DNA from: Pelagibacteraceae bacterium
GTDB taxonomy: Bacteria; Pseudomonadota; Alphaproteobacteria; Pelagibacterales; Pelagibacteraceae
Length of the DNA: 50,795 bases
NCBI GenBank assembly: GCA_008638205.1
Contig: VTPO01000011.1
Location: 1 to 50,795 of the forward strand
Direction of reading: 5' to 3'
A program made the translations under genes and the position numbers. Below, one piece after another: positions 1 to 8,635 of the stretch (the stretch's first letter is position 1; each line of letters starts with the position of its first letter). The notes beneath the pieces were generated by a model. The model ran no database searches. It was not told where the DNA came from and worked only from the letters and a program-made list of their open reading frames with translations.

Positions 1-1256
1 TTGGTAGCTATCATTGCTGTTAATCCGTAAAGAGTCGAATTTGCAATTTCAATTAATTCTTCATAACTCTCCCAGGTTAAAACAGATATTACTGGACCAA
101 ATATTTCTTCTTTTGCAATAGTCATTTCAGGTTTGACGTCTGTAAAGATGGTAGGGTTAATAAAAAAACCGTTTTTTAATTCTGGGTCTTTTGGATTATC
201 TCCTCCTAGAACTAGTTTAGCTCCCTCTTTTTTACCTGCCTCAATATACTCCATTACTTTGTCGAATTGTCTTTTAGAAACAATGGGGCCTATTTCATTT
301 GTTTCAATCCAAGGTAATCCAACCGGTATTTTTTTTGCCTTTTCTACTAAATGTTTTACGAAATCATCTTTTAAACTTTTGTGAACTAAAACTCTTGAAG
401 TAGAACTGCAAGATTGTCCTTGCCTACTCAAATTCATACCTTTAATTGCCAAATCAGCTGCAAACTCAGGATCAGCATCATCAAATACCATTAATGGATT
501 TTTTCCACCAAGCTCCAGTGAAACGTTTTTTAAATAAGGCGCTGCATCTTTGTTTACTGCAATTCCTGTGTTAACTGATGAGATAACACCAATTCGTTTG
601 ATGAGAGGGTGTTTAACAAGATAGGACCCTCCCTCCGGACCTCCTGTTACAACGTTGATTAAACCATCTGGAAAAATATCTTTTAACAACTCACACCACT
701 TAAGTGGTGAAATTGGGGCTTGTTCAGAATTTTTTATGATTAGTGAGTTACCCATTAGCAGAGGGGCTGCGATTTTTTCTACACAAAATCTAAACGGATG
801 ATTGAATGGATTAATCTTAAGAACTACTCCATATGGCTGATATCTAGTAAAATTTAAGTGTTTTGGCTCCATGGAAAAAGTTTCACCCTTAACTTCACGG
901 ACCAGTCCACAAAAATATTTAATATTTTCAATGCTCATAGTCACATCTTTTCTCATGCCGGTTAGTGCATTTCCTGCATCATAAGAGTCAATAAGAGCAA
1001 ATTCTTCTGCTCTTTCTTCAATTCTAGTGCAAAGTTTTAACAGAGCATCCACTCTCTGGTTTAAAGATTTTTTCGCCCAAACCTTTTGAGCTTTTGCTGC
1101 AGATTGTACAGCTAGCTCTAGTTCTTCATTATCAGAAATGGGAACATCGCATAATTTTTCACCATTCGAAGGATTAGTCACCTCATAGGTATTTGGATTA
1201 TTCATCCATTGACCATTTACATAAGTTCCTTTTATTTTAAAAAGATTATCGATCAT
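1..1256 (-). CDS. phnY: Aldehyde dehydrogenase, probable phosphonoacetaldehyde dehydrogenase (3' part missing)
   Basis: My own reading of the minus strand gives an open frame from the ATG at 1256 to the left edge, 418 codons without a stop. It is an NAD(P)-dependent aldehyde dehydrogenase: a general-base motif ELGGKNP lies near residue 248, and a nucleophile region RQGQSCSSTSR puts the catalytic Cys near residue 283. Family members are usually about 480 residues, so roughly 60-70 residues lie outside the window. The start codon overlaps the end of phnA by 11 bases, so the two are probably translated together. PhnY oxidises phosphonoacetaldehyde to phosphonoacetate, the substrate of PhnA, and phnY-phnA pairs are known from 2-aminoethylphosphonate degradation. 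The family call is firm; the substrate is inferred from the neighbour. The transaminase phnW, if present, would lie to the left. Confidence 0.85.
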   Translation of the reverse strand, partial: MIDNLFKIKGTYVNGQWMNNPNTYEVTNPSNGEKLCDVPISDNEELELAVQSAAKAQKVWAKKSLNQRVDALLKLCTRIEERAEEFALIDSYDAGNALTGMRKDVTMSIENIKYFCGLVREVKGETFSMEPKHLNFTRYQPYGVVLKINPFNHPFRFCVEKIAAPLLMGNSLIIKNSEQAPISPLKWCELLKDIFPDGLINVVTGGPEGGSYLVKHPLIKRIGVISSVNTGIAVNKDAAPYLKNVSLELGGKNPLMVFDDADPEFAADLAIKGMNLSRQGQSCSSTSRVLVHKSLKDDFVKHLVEKAKKIPVGLPWIETNEIGPIVSKRQFDKVMEYIEAGKKEGAKLVLGGDNPKDPELKNGFFINPTIFTDVKPEMTIAKEEIFGPVISVLTWESYEELIEIANSTLYGLTAMIAT

Positions 1257-2487
1257 AATTTAAAGCTAAATCAAATATATCGTAGTTATTTAATTTTTCT
1301 TTTTTCTTATAACTATCGTCTAACTTTTCTGAAATGAAAATTGGTATTGAAGTTTCATCTAGTCCTCCGTGAGATCTCAGAGGCTCTTTCAACTGACTAA
1401 GATCATGATCTTTTTCTCCCTTACCAAGAGCAAAACTAGCTTTGCAAGTCACAACCAAATCACCAATACGATCTGCTGGTTGATTTAATTTATTTACAGC
1501 TTCCTCTTTTGTTAAGGCAACGTCAATTCCTTCGATAGCTTGAATATAGTTTTTGATTTCATTTATTTTATCCTTATTGTCTAAATAAATTGTAACAAAA
1601 GAACCTAGTGCCCCATGATGAATTACATAAGGGTCAGTAATAGTGCATATGACATTACATTTATCTTCTGGATAATTGTTATTTAACAAGTCTTGCAAAT
1701 AAATTACATTGGGAGTTCCATCTGGTTTGCTTTTAGCTTTCATGCCGTGATCAGCTGTAAATGCGATCTTGCAACCAAGGCTTAAAAGTTTTTCGATATA
1801 ACTATCGATCATTTTATAAAATGAGTTTGCTATATCACTTCCTGGAGCACATTTATGCTGAATGTAGTCTGTAGTAGATAAATACATAAGATCAATTTTT
1901 TCACCTTTTTCTAAAATTTTAACTGCGGCAGCAAAAATAAATTCTGATAAATCTGCACTATAAACTTCTGGAACAGGTTTCCCCACTAACTCTAAAACAT
2001 TTTCTATCCTGCTATCTTGTAGATTGGCAAGATCAGCCTTCTCAGCAGAAAAACAAATTGATTTTTTTAAATTTTTTCCAAGTAACTTTTTAAGCTTATC
2101 TTTTGCAGTAATGACAGCTACATTCGCCCCTGCTTTTTCAAAGGCTTCAAAGATAGTTGGTACCCGTAAAAAAGAGTCATCATTCATTAATGTTTCTTTT
2201 TTATCTTCAGGATTGTAAAAAAAGTTAGCGCAAATTCCATGAACGTCAGGCGTGGTACCAGTTACAATTGATAAATTATTCACATTAGTGAAGCTTGGCA
2301 TGGCACACTTTCCTATCTCATAGGTTCCTTGGCTGATAATAGACTTCATGCAAGGCATAAAGCCCATTTCTATTGCTTTTTCGATGTACCCATCTTTACC
2401 AGGCTCACTGCCATCTAAGCAGATGATTATAGTAGTTTTTTTGGGCCAATTATAAGATCGATTATTTATTGATACTGAATTTTTCAT
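1246..2487 (-). CDS. phnA: Phosphonoacetate hydrolase
   Basis: This 413-residue protein belongs to the alkaline phosphatase/nucleotide pyrophosphatase superfamily and should hydrolyse phosphonoacetate to acetate and phosphate with two zinc ions. The expected ligand set is visible in order: Asp25 in ICLDGSEP, nucleophile Thr67 in MPSFTNVNN, Asp207 and His211 in STTDYIQHK, Asp246-His247 in TADHGM, and His373 in RSHGG. The spacing agrees closely with the pattern I recall for Sinorhizobium meliloti PhnA. It is cytoplasmic, with no signal peptide. It is first in a leftward operon with the aldehyde dehydrogenase and is divergent from a LysR regulator 79 bases away. The superfamily also contains nucleotide pyrophosphatases, but the phn context and ligand pattern favour PhnA. 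Confidence 0.9.
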   Translation of the reverse strand: MKNSVSINNRSYNWPKKTTIIICLDGSEPGKDGYIEKAIEMGFMPCMKSIISQGTYEIGKCAMPSFTNVNNLSIVTGTTPDVHGICANFFYNPEDKKETLMNDDSFLRVPTIFEAFEKAGANVAVITAKDKLKKLLGKNLKKSICFSAEKADLANLQDSRIENVLELVGKPVPEVYSADLSEFIFAAAVKILEKGEKIDLMYLSTTDYIQHKCAPGSDIANSFYKMIDSYIEKLLSLGCKIAFTADHGMKAKSKPDGTPNVIYLQDLLNNNYPEDKCNVICTITDPYVIHHGALGSFVTIYLDNKDKINEIKNYIQAIEGIDVALTKEEAVNKLNQPADRIGDLVVTCKASFALGKGEKDHDLSQLKEPLRSHGGLDETSIPIFISEKLDDSYKKKEKLNNYDIFDLALNYDR

Positions 2488-2566
2488 AATTATTTAAAAA
2501 GACTTATATCAAATATAATATTTTTAGTCCTCACGCTTTTATATATAATGCTTATAGAAAATTCAT
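2488..2566. promoter_or_regulatory. Divergent phnA / LysR intergenic promoter region
   Basis: These 79 bases separate the start of phnA (minus) from the start of the LysR gene (plus), so promoters for both must lie here or inside the genes. The stretch is almost entirely A/T with short dyads such as TATATCAAATATA near 2508-2520, compatible with the T-N11-A core bound by LysR-type proteins. The dyad is weak in such AT-rich DNA. The layout, with regulator and target sharing one short region, is the stronger argument. Confidence 0.45.
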
Positions 2567-3442
2567 ATGAACTATACCCAAATTAGAAGTTTTAATGCTG
2601 TCACTAAACATCGTAGCTTTACAAAAGCAGCAAAAATACTAAATGTTTCCCAATCAGCCATTTCGGAACAGGTAAAAAGTGTTGAAAGCAGATTTAAAAT
2701 AAAACTATTTATAAGAAATGGTAGTGGAATTTCATTAACCGACTATGGGAAGAAACTTTATGATATTACAAAAGATATAGATGATATTCATGAGCAAGCA
2801 TTAAATCTTTTAAAATCATCCAACAAACTCACAAGCGGAACGTTAAATATTGGCACAGTTGCACCCATACACTTAATGCCTATCTTGAGTAAATTCTCAA
2901 AAAAATTTCCCAAGATTAATTGCAATATCGTTTTTGGTAATTCAGTTCAAATTAAAGAAAAGCTTTTAAAAAAAGAAATAGATATTGGAATTTTGGCTGA
3001 TATAAACGATCAAAGTCAACTGTACTCAAAGCCTTTGGTACGTGATAAATTATTATTGTTTGCATCTATTAAAAATACTATTTCAAAAATAAAAAGTATT
3101 TCTTTCAAAGACATTGTAAACGAAACATTTATTGTAAGAGAAAAAGGATCTCAAACAAGAGCTCTAGTTGAAAAAGAATTGCTGCATTTAGGGATTAAAA
3201 AAAAATTATACACTATTGGAAGTAGGGAGGGAATTTTTGAAGCAGTAAAAAATAATATGGGTGTGGGCTTTGTCTATAGTACTGAGAAGATAGACTTGCC
3301 AAAAGTCAATTTTGTAAAGCTTACTAATACAAATTTCTATGCTACCGAATATGTTTGCTGTCTTACTAAAAGATATGACTTTAATGCCATAAAAGCTTTT
3401 TTTGATATTGTTCCAAGTTTTAAAGACTTATCTAAAAGTTAA
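2567..3442 (+). CDS. LysR-type transcriptional regulator, probable phosphonate-catabolism regulator
   Basis: This 291-residue protein has the normal LysR length. An N-terminal winged HTH covers residues 1-60 (SFTKAAKILNVSQSAISEQV), followed by a linker helix and a periplasmic-binding-like effector domain from about residue 90. It starts 79 bases from divergent phnA, the usual arrangement for a LysR protein controlling its neighbour. A likely inducer would be a pathway intermediate such as phosphonoacetaldehyde, 2-AEP or phosphonoacetate; this is inference. Its 3' end overlaps the 3' end of the convergent PiT gene by 15 bases. No Pho box is evident upstream, so control of phnA may depend on substrate rather than phosphate starvation. 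Confidence 0.85.
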   Translation: MNYTQIRSFNAVTKHRSFTKAAKILNVSQSAISEQVKSVESRFKIKLFIRNGSGISLTDYGKKLYDITKDIDDIHEQALNLLKSSNKLTSGTLNIGTVAPIHLMPILSKFSKKFPKINCNIVFGNSVQIKEKLLKKEIDIGILADINDQSQLYSKPLVRDKLLLFASIKNTISKIKSISFKDIVNETFIVREKGSQTRALVEKELLHLGIKKKLYTIGSREGIFEAVKNNMGVGFVYSTEKIDLPKVNFVKLTNTNFYATEYVCCLTKRYDFNAIKAFFDIVPSFKDLSKS

Positions 3443-4417
3443 AGATAAATAATAACTAAAAATAAAAACAACAACTGGTAAATAGATCCAGCTACTTATT
3501 ATGAATAAAGAATTCTTAATATTAGTTTCCCTAAATCCTTTAAATGCAGCTATACCTAAAATGCTAGCCAAGGTTACATGTGAGGCTGAGATGGGCATTG
3601 CAAACAAATTAATTCCAAACTTTAAATTTACATAGTCAATAATTAGCTTCGAAGAGAAAAAAAGTAATATGACTATTTGCGTTGCCAAAATTGCCAATGC
3701 CGATACTGGATTAATTTTGGAAACTTTAGTTCCAATGTTATGAATAATCTTTTTTGAAAAGAAAAGAGCTCCCAGTCCAATGCATGAAGAGCCTAAAAAA
3801 AATAATAGGTTTTCATTAATATGAATTGAAGAATTTAGGAAAGGAGAAAAAATACCTACAATTGATGCTGTTAAATTAGACCCTAGTGCAAATGCTGCTA
3901 AACAGCCAAATAAAATTAATAAAGCTCTTATGACAAAATCTTTATAAAATATGTTTAGTTTTAGAAGGTTTAAACAAGAGTTAATTAGAAAATATAAAAT
4001 AATAACTAAAAGAAATGAAATAAATGGAGTTAAAATCCAAATAAAAATTAATCGTTCAAAAATATCATAATTAATATTTATTCCAGTTGCTGTAGCAAAA
4101 CCAATAATAGAAAAGATTAGAGATTGTGAAATGGAACTTGAAATTTTTAATTTTATAGAAACAAAAGTTGCAACTATAACAGGCATTAAAATAATAACGG
4201 TCCTATCTAATGAGAAATAAGAAGGAATGATATTTTTGTAAATAGCTGATGGATATTGAGCATTAATAATAGCGCCAAGAATTATAAAAATTATAAAAAA
4301 CCATATTGCTAAAGAAAATTTAAGCATTTTAGAGCCAATGGCTGACCCAAAAACATTTACCGCATCATTCGCTCCAATAATTATCCCTAGTACTAAAGCT
4401 AGAATTAGATATGTCAT
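3428..4417 (-). CDS. PiT-family inorganic phosphate transporter
   Basis: This 329-residue polytopic membrane protein carries the PiT signature near the N terminus (IIGANDAVNVFGSAIGSK) and a degenerate second copy near the C terminus, the inverted-repeat fold of the family. About ten hydrophobic segments are visible. It is shorter than typical PitA (about 500 residues) but in the range of bacterial and archaeal PiT forms paired with a DUF47 protein. It is the last gene of the phnDCEE-DUF47-PiT run, four bases after the DUF47 gene. PiT proteins move metal-phosphate with protons or sodium. In this setting it may import phosphate or release excess Pi from phosphonate breakdown, and the sequence cannot tell direction. 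Confidence 0.85.
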   Translation of the reverse strand: MTYLILALVLGIIIGANDAVNVFGSAIGSKMLKFSLAIWFFIIFIILGAIINAQYPSAIYKNIIPSYFSLDRTVIILMPVIVATFVSIKLKISSSISQSLIFSIIGFATATGININYDIFERLIFIWILTPFISFLLVIILYFLINSCLNLLKLNIFYKDFVIRALLILFGCLAAFALGSNLTASIVGIFSPFLNSSIHINENLLFFLGSSCIGLGALFFSKKIIHNIGTKVSKINPVSALAILATQIVILLFFSSKLIIDYVNLKFGINLFAMPISASHVTLASILGIAAFKGFRETNIKNSLFIISSWIYLPVVVFIFSYYLSLTFR

Positions 4418-4421
4418 ATAA

Positions 4422-5063
4422 TTAATTTTTAACTGAAGATATTATTAAACGGTCAGCAACATCTTCTGCCAGATTGGCTACCTCATCTATAATTTCAACG
4501 AAGTATCTTAAGTGCATTTTTTGAGAAAGATCCAAATTATTATTATTAAAAATTGCATTTTTAAGTTTAGTGCTAATTTTATCACCCGTGCTTTCATGTT
4601 TTGAAACTAACAAACAATCCTCAATAGTTTTTTTAGGGTCAATAAAAAATTGTTTAGATCCACTAATTAATAACTTTACGCAGGTACTATTATTCTGGAC
4701 AAGACTATTAAAATCATCATGCAGATCCTCATGAATATTGGGTTTTTCAGTATTTATTCTGTGTGCGTTGCCCTGTAACTGACCGGGAATTTTATCAAGG
4801 TTTTCTAACATACCCAAAACATCACCCCTCTGTTCTGGAATAAGAGTTTCTTTATATATTTTTCTTTCAGTACTTCTTCGAAGTTTATCACATTCACTTT
4901 CTAAATTAGAAATCTTAATAGTTAGGTCTTCAACACCTTTGTAATTTTTTAAAAAGAACTCTTTTATTAAACTTTCGAAAAGATTATTTATCTCTAAAAT
5001 ATTATTTAAAAATAAATTTATAGAATCAATTAGTTCTTTCTGGTTATTTTTATAAAAAGACAC
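4422..5063 (-). CDS. DUF47 family PhoU-like protein (Pit accessory protein)
   Basis: This 213-residue, largely alpha-helical protein has no signal peptide. It resembles DUF47/TIGR00153 proteins, which are distant PhoU relatives with two three-helix bundles; acidic segments such as NLESECDKLR and EIIDEVANLAEDVADR fit the metal-binding E/DxxxD pattern. Across bacteria the gene is regularly placed next to a PiT gene and is thought to modulate it. Here it sits between phnE and PiT with three- and four-base gaps, so the whole block is probably one transcript. It is distinct from the true PhoU encoded at 12151-12828. The family call rests on pattern and context. Confidence 0.8.
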   Translation of the reverse strand: MSFYKNNQKELIDSINLFLNNILEINNLFESLIKEFFLKNYKGVEDLTIKISNLESECDKLRRSTERKIYKETLIPEQRGDVLGMLENLDKIPGQLQGNAHRINTEKPNIHEDLHDDFNSLVQNNSTCVKLLISGSKQFFIDPKKTIEDCLLVSKHESTGDKISTKLKNAIFNNNNLDLSQKMHLRYFVEIIDEVANLAEDVADRLIISSVKN

Positions 5064-5066
5064 TTC

Positions 5067-5864
5067 TTATTGAGTTTCTTTTTGAATTTTATTTCTCATA
5101 AATGCCGATAAAGACTCGGATAAGACAACTAAAACTATAATGGAAACAATAATAGCCGAAACTCTTGCATACTCTAATTGCAGTACATTTCTTTTCAAGT
5201 ACCATCCCATACCACCCGCTCCAAAAAAACCAATGATTGTTGATGCCCTAAAACATACGTCCCAAGTATAAATTAATATACCCGTAAATGCCGTTTTTAC
5301 TTGCGGCCAAACCCCGTAAGCAAAAACTTGAAATTCATTTGATCCATTAGAACGTATAGTTTCAACTAATTTCATATTTACATTTTCTAATTCTTCAGAA
5401 AAAAGTTTTCCAAAAAAACCAATGCAATACATTGTAAGAGCCATTACACCTGCTAACATTCCAAAACCAACAATAGTTACAAAAAGTATGGTCCATATGG
5501 TTTCATGTATAGATCGCGAAAAAATAATTAAAAATTTTCCGATTGGATATGCAATTCTTTTGCTTGGGGTTATGTTTGCAGCTGCAAAATAAGCTAGAAC
5601 TGAAGCTATAATGACACCAATAACCAGTCCTAAATAGCCCATCTGAACACTGTTTAAAATAGATTGTAGATAACCAGGGTCCAAAGCATATTCTAAATCA
5701 ACAGGGTAATATCGATTTGCTATTAAGCTTCCAAATCGACCAAGAGCAGAAAAAAATCTCTCGAAATCTATACCAAGGTAAAGAAAGCACAAATAAATGA
5801 CAAAGAAGAATAGACAAACTCCTACAAATTTTTTTGAAGTGTTATTTTGATAAATATCTTTCAT
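5067..5864 (-). CDS. phnE: Phosphonate ABC transporter permease (second PhnE)
   Basis: This 265-residue inner-membrane permease has about six hydrophobic segments. A binding-protein-dependent transport signature lies in the second half (ETIRSNGSNEFQVFAYGV), the cytoplasmic EAA loop that docks on the ATPase. The motif ARSIHE-type (FSRSIHETIWTILFV) is shared with the neighbouring permease and is characteristic of PhnE. It starts three bases after the first phnE. Two different PhnE proteins in tandem suggest a heterodimeric channel serving PhnD and PhnC, as seen in many marine and rhizobial phn systems. Confidence 0.9.
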   Translation of the reverse strand: MKDIYQNNTSKKFVGVCLFFFVIYLCFLYLGIDFERFFSALGRFGSLIANRYYPVDLEYALDPGYLQSILNSVQMGYLGLVIGVIIASVLAYFAAANITPSKRIAYPIGKFLIIFSRSIHETIWTILFVTIVGFGMLAGVMALTMYCIGFFGKLFSEELENVNMKLVETIRSNGSNEFQVFAYGVWPQVKTAFTGILIYTWDVCFRASTIIGFFGAGGMGWYLKRNVLQLEYARVSAIIVSIIVLVVLSESLSAFMRNKIQKETQ

Positions 5865-5867
5865 AAT

Positions 5868-6680
5868 CTAATTAATTTTCTTTCTTAAAAAGTGTGACAG
5901 AATTTCTCCAATAATAATTAATAAAAAAATAAAAATTATTACTGTTGTTACTCCTGGATAGTTAGACATGTGCATCTGTCTAAAAAAAGCTAGGCCTAAG
6001 CCACCAGCCCCTACCAATCCCATAATTGCAGATCTACGAATATTAATATCCCACTCGAAAATAATAGTTCCAATTACAGTAGGGAGTATTTGCGGTATAA
6101 TTCCATAATACATAATATCAAAACCTGACCCTCCCGCTGCTCTAATTGCTTCTATCGGTTTTTTGTCAGCTCCTTCTATAGACTCCGAAATAATTTTTGA
6201 AATAAATCCTACTGATCGAAAGGCTAAAGCTAAAATACCTGGCAAAGCTCCAAGTCCAACAGCACCTACAAATATCAATGCCCAAATTATTTCGTGGACA
6301 GACCTACTTATGGTCATTAGAAATCTAGCAAATCCAAAACTGACCATTCCTAGAGGAGTTACATTTCTTGCGCCTAACCAAGCAACTGGCAAGGAAAGAA
6401 ATAAACCTAGCATCGTACCCAAACAAGCCATTAAAAAAGTTTCAAAAGTTGGTACAATTAAATGTTTCATAATTGTAAAATCGAGACCAACAAAATAAGA
6501 TAACTGCTCAAGTATTCCACCGCCTGAGCCAATTCGATGCCAATCAGTATCTAGAACAATAATAAAATAAACACTAAGAAAAATAACAACGATAAGAGTA
6601 ATATAAAATATTATTTTCTTAATTATCTTTTTATAGTTTTGTTGCGAATAAGTATTTACATCAAGTGCAAATGATTCCAT
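5868..6680 (-). CDS. phnE: Phosphonate ABC transporter permease (first PhnE)
   Basis: This 270-residue inner-membrane permease has an N-terminal cytoplasmic segment, then about six membrane spans. The PhnE hallmark TISRSVHEIIWALIFVGAVG is present, as is an EAA loop with EAIRAAGGSGFDIMYYG. Its ATG shares one base with the phnC stop (TAATG), so it is translationally coupled to the ATPase. It is clearly homologous to, but distinct from, the following permease, so they probably form a heterodimer. The substrate is a phosphonate or phosphate ester by family; the nearby phnA/phnY genes favour an aminoethylphosphonate-like compound. Confidence 0.9.
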   Translation of the reverse strand: MESFALDVNTYSQQNYKKIIKKIIFYITLIVVIFLSVYFIIVLDTDWHRIGSGGGILEQLSYFVGLDFTIMKHLIVPTFETFLMACLGTMLGLFLSLPVAWLGARNVTPLGMVSFGFARFLMTISRSVHEIIWALIFVGAVGLGALPGILALAFRSVGFISKIISESIEGADKKPIEAIRAAGGSGFDIMYYGIIPQILPTVIGTIIFEWDINIRRSAIMGLVGAGGLGLAFFRQMHMSNYPGVTTVIIFIFLLIIIGEILSHFLRKKIN

Positions 6681-7435
6681 TATAAAACCTCATATTTATA
6701 AAGATCTTGAAGAACTTCACGCGTTAACTTATCTGTTGTATCGTCAAATTTTTTCTTACCATCTTGAAGGCCTAAAATTCTATTTGCAAATTGTTTTGCC
6801 AAATCAATATTATGAATATTACATAAAACAGGAATTTTTAATTCGTCTGCTATTCCCTTAATTAGCTCCATCATTTCGACGGCTATTTTTGGATCCAAAC
6901 TTGATGTAGGCTCATCTACCAACATAATTTCTGGCTCTTGCATTAAGGCCCTAGCAATACCAACTCTTTGACGTTGACCGCCGCTTAATTGGTCAACTCT
7001 TTTATTTGCAAAATCTTCAAGACCCACCTTTGCAATCAAAGCAATGGCTCTGGCTATGTCTTTTTTATCGAACATTCTAAAAAGACTGGTAAAAGTATTC
7101 ATATAACCAAGTCTTCCCGTTAGAACATTATCTATAACTGACATTCGATCTATTAAATTAAATTCTTGAAAAATCATTCCAATTTTTCGCCTTACAGATC
7201 TTAATTTTCTACCACTTAGATTGATAATGTTTTCCCCCTTAAATAAAACATTACCGCTATTAGCATCTGCTAATTTGTTAATACATCTAATTAATGAAGA
7301 CTTCCCAGCTCCACTGGGTCCAATGATTGCGTAAAAGTCACTTTTGGCAACTGAAAATGAAATATCAAATAAAACTTGGGGGCCTCCCTTTTGATATGTT
7401 AAGTTTAAGTTTTCTACTTTTAATATTTCATTCAT
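6680..7435 (-). CDS. phnC: Phosphonate ABC transporter ATP-binding protein
   Basis: This 251-residue ABC ATPase is complete. The Walker A is GPSGAGKSS near residue 39, the Q loop sits in MIFQEFNL, the ABC signature is LSGGQRQRVGIARAL, the Walker B is IMLVDEPTSSLDP, and the switch His lies in NIHNIDLA. Length and the segment NVLTGRLG are typical of PhnC. It powers the two PhnE permeases encoded directly downstream with a one-base overlap. It is separated from phnD by a 76-base gap holding a strong hairpin, which probably sets PhnC expression below that of the binding protein. Confidence 0.92.
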   Translation of the reverse strand: MNEILKVENLNLTYQKGGPQVLFDISFSVAKSDFYAIIGPSGAGKSSLIRCINKLADANSGNVLFKGENIINLSGRKLRSVRRKIGMIFQEFNLIDRMSVIDNVLTGRLGYMNTFTSLFRMFDKKDIARAIALIAKVGLEDFANKRVDQLSGGQRQRVGIARALMQEPEIMLVDEPTSSLDPKIAVEMMELIKGIADELKIPVLCNIHNIDLAKQFANRILGLQDGKKKFDDTTDKLTREVLQDLYKYEVL

Positions 7436-7450
7436 AAAATCCTATCTAGA

Positions 7451-7480
7451 GTATGCGTAGATTGTTAAATCTACGCATAC
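7451..7480 (-). terminator. Perfect 13-bp hairpin between phnD and phnC (attenuator or mRNA stabiliser)
   Basis: The arms 7451-7463 (GTATGCGTAGATT) and 7468-7480 are exact complements around a four-base loop. In the direction of transcription no T tract follows, so it is unlikely to be a full rho-independent terminator. A hairpin directly after a binding-protein gene commonly protects the upstream mRNA and lowers read-through, giving more PhnD than PhnCE. The pst operon has a similar hairpin at the equivalent place (16271-16299). Confidence 0.75.
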
Positions 7481-7511
7481 TACTTATTTAATCAATTAAC
7501 AGGAGAGTTAA

Positions 7512-8420
7512 TTATTTCTTAGCTTTCTTTTTCTTAAACTCAGCTTTAGCTTTAGCTAAAGTTCTGATTACATCATAATCTTTGTCTGTCATTGGAACAA
7601 ACTTAGATGATTTAAGATTAGCAAGAAACTTTGCAGCACTTGCATCGTTTCCAAGCTCTAGAAAAGTTTTTTTAATATTATCCTGAATATCCTTACAAAG
7701 CTTACCGCTGAATACGAAAGGATCTTGAGGAACTGAAGGTGATCTCCATAAAATATTAAAATCACTCAATTTTACTTTTCCTTTTGCAACTACGTTGTCA
7801 AATCGGTGACTTGCTACGAAGCCAGCATCGATTTTTCCACTATAGACTGCTAGAGTTGTAAGGTCATGACCACCTGTGTAAACAATTCGTTTCCAAAATT
7901 TGTCTGCATCAGTGTTCATAGAAGGTGCCCAAACTACTCTTGGAATTAAATCTCCAGAAGTACTTCCTGGATCAGCATGACCCACCGTAGCACCTTTTAG
8001 AGATTTTTGAGTTGTAAATTTTGATCCTTTTTTAGAAATCAAAACACTTTGGTAACCTGGTCCTTCATTTTGCATATATCCTTTTTTCTTAGCATATGTA
8101 GCAAATACCGTTATTGAAGGTTCTTTCTTTTTAGCAGTAATGTAACCATAAGGTCCTAATACAGCTATATCAACAAAACCTCCTATTAAAGCTTCTGCAA
8201 CTGAAGCGTAAGAAGTTGGCATGTAAAATTCAATTTTTTTACCAGTATTTTGTTTTAATTTTAAAAGAACCGGTTTGTATAAGTCTAATTCAAAAGACGA
8301 TTCTTCTGTTGGAATAATTGAAAATCTAAGTTGCTTAGGATTGCTACACTTAGCGGCATATGCGCTGGTACCAATCAAGCAAATTGAAATCAAAACTCCA
8401 ATTTTTTTAATTATATTCAT
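7512..8420 (-). CDS. phnD: Phosphonate ABC transporter periplasmic binding protein
   Basis: I start at the ATG at 8420, not an upstream in-frame ATG at 8453, because AGGGG lies a few bases before it and the protein then opens with a proper signal peptide (KKIGVLISICLIGTSAYAA). The mature protein is of the PhnD type: RFSIIPTEES near the start, a hinge region SVAEALIGGFVDIAVLGPYG, and the ligand-site segment GHADPGSTSGDLIPR, where the S-T-S residues bind the phosphonate group in known PhnD structures. The length of about 302 residues is normal and the C-terminal tail is unusually Lys-rich. It is the first gene of the transport operon and is probably the most highly expressed. Confidence 0.92.
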   Translation of the reverse strand: MNIIKKIGVLISICLIGTSAYAAKCSNPKQLRFSIIPTEESSFELDLYKPVLLKLKQNTGKKIEFYMPTSYASVAEALIGGFVDIAVLGPYGYITAKKKEPSITVFATYAKKKGYMQNEGPGYQSVLISKKGSKFTTQKSLKGATVGHADPGSTSGDLIPRVVWAPSMNTDADKFWKRIVYTGGHDLTTLAVYSGKIDAGFVASHRFDNVVAKGKVKLSDFNILWRSPSVPQDPFVFSGKLCKDIQDNIKKTFLELGNDASAAKFLANLKSSKFVPMTDKDYDVIRTLAKAKAEFKKKKAKK

Positions 8421-8492
8421 TATGTTTTCCCCTCTTTTGTTAATGCTTAACATTACATAACAAGTCTCAAGTTTCGACCAATATTAAAAAAA

Positions 8493-8505
8493 GATACCCC
8501 CTATC
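8493..8505. promoter_or_regulatory. C5-tract dyad upstream of phnD
   Basis: A perfect dyad GATA-CCCCC-TATC lies 73-85 bases upstream of the phnD start. In this AT-rich intergenic stretch a five-C run with symmetrical flanks stands out. It could be an operator for the phn transport operon. No regulator gene of an obvious matching class lies in the window, so function is unproven. A second short dyad, TAATG-N5-CATTA (8441-8455), sits in the presumed leader. Confidence 0.3.
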
Positions 8506-8635
8506 GAAAAAATAGAAATTTTATATTTGTCATAAAAAGTAAGAAATTAGACAAAAAATGAATAAAATTTACTAACTGTAGGTTGTGTGTGTGTCTTGAA
8601 TCTTATAATTTTTGCGTCTGGCCCCAAACTCTAAA

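Noticed and set aside
8520-8560. Pho-box-like TTGTCATA upstream of phnD
   Set aside because: The match lies on the wrong strand for phnD and lacks a second 11-base-spaced repeat; the minus-strand reading gives only one weak half site.
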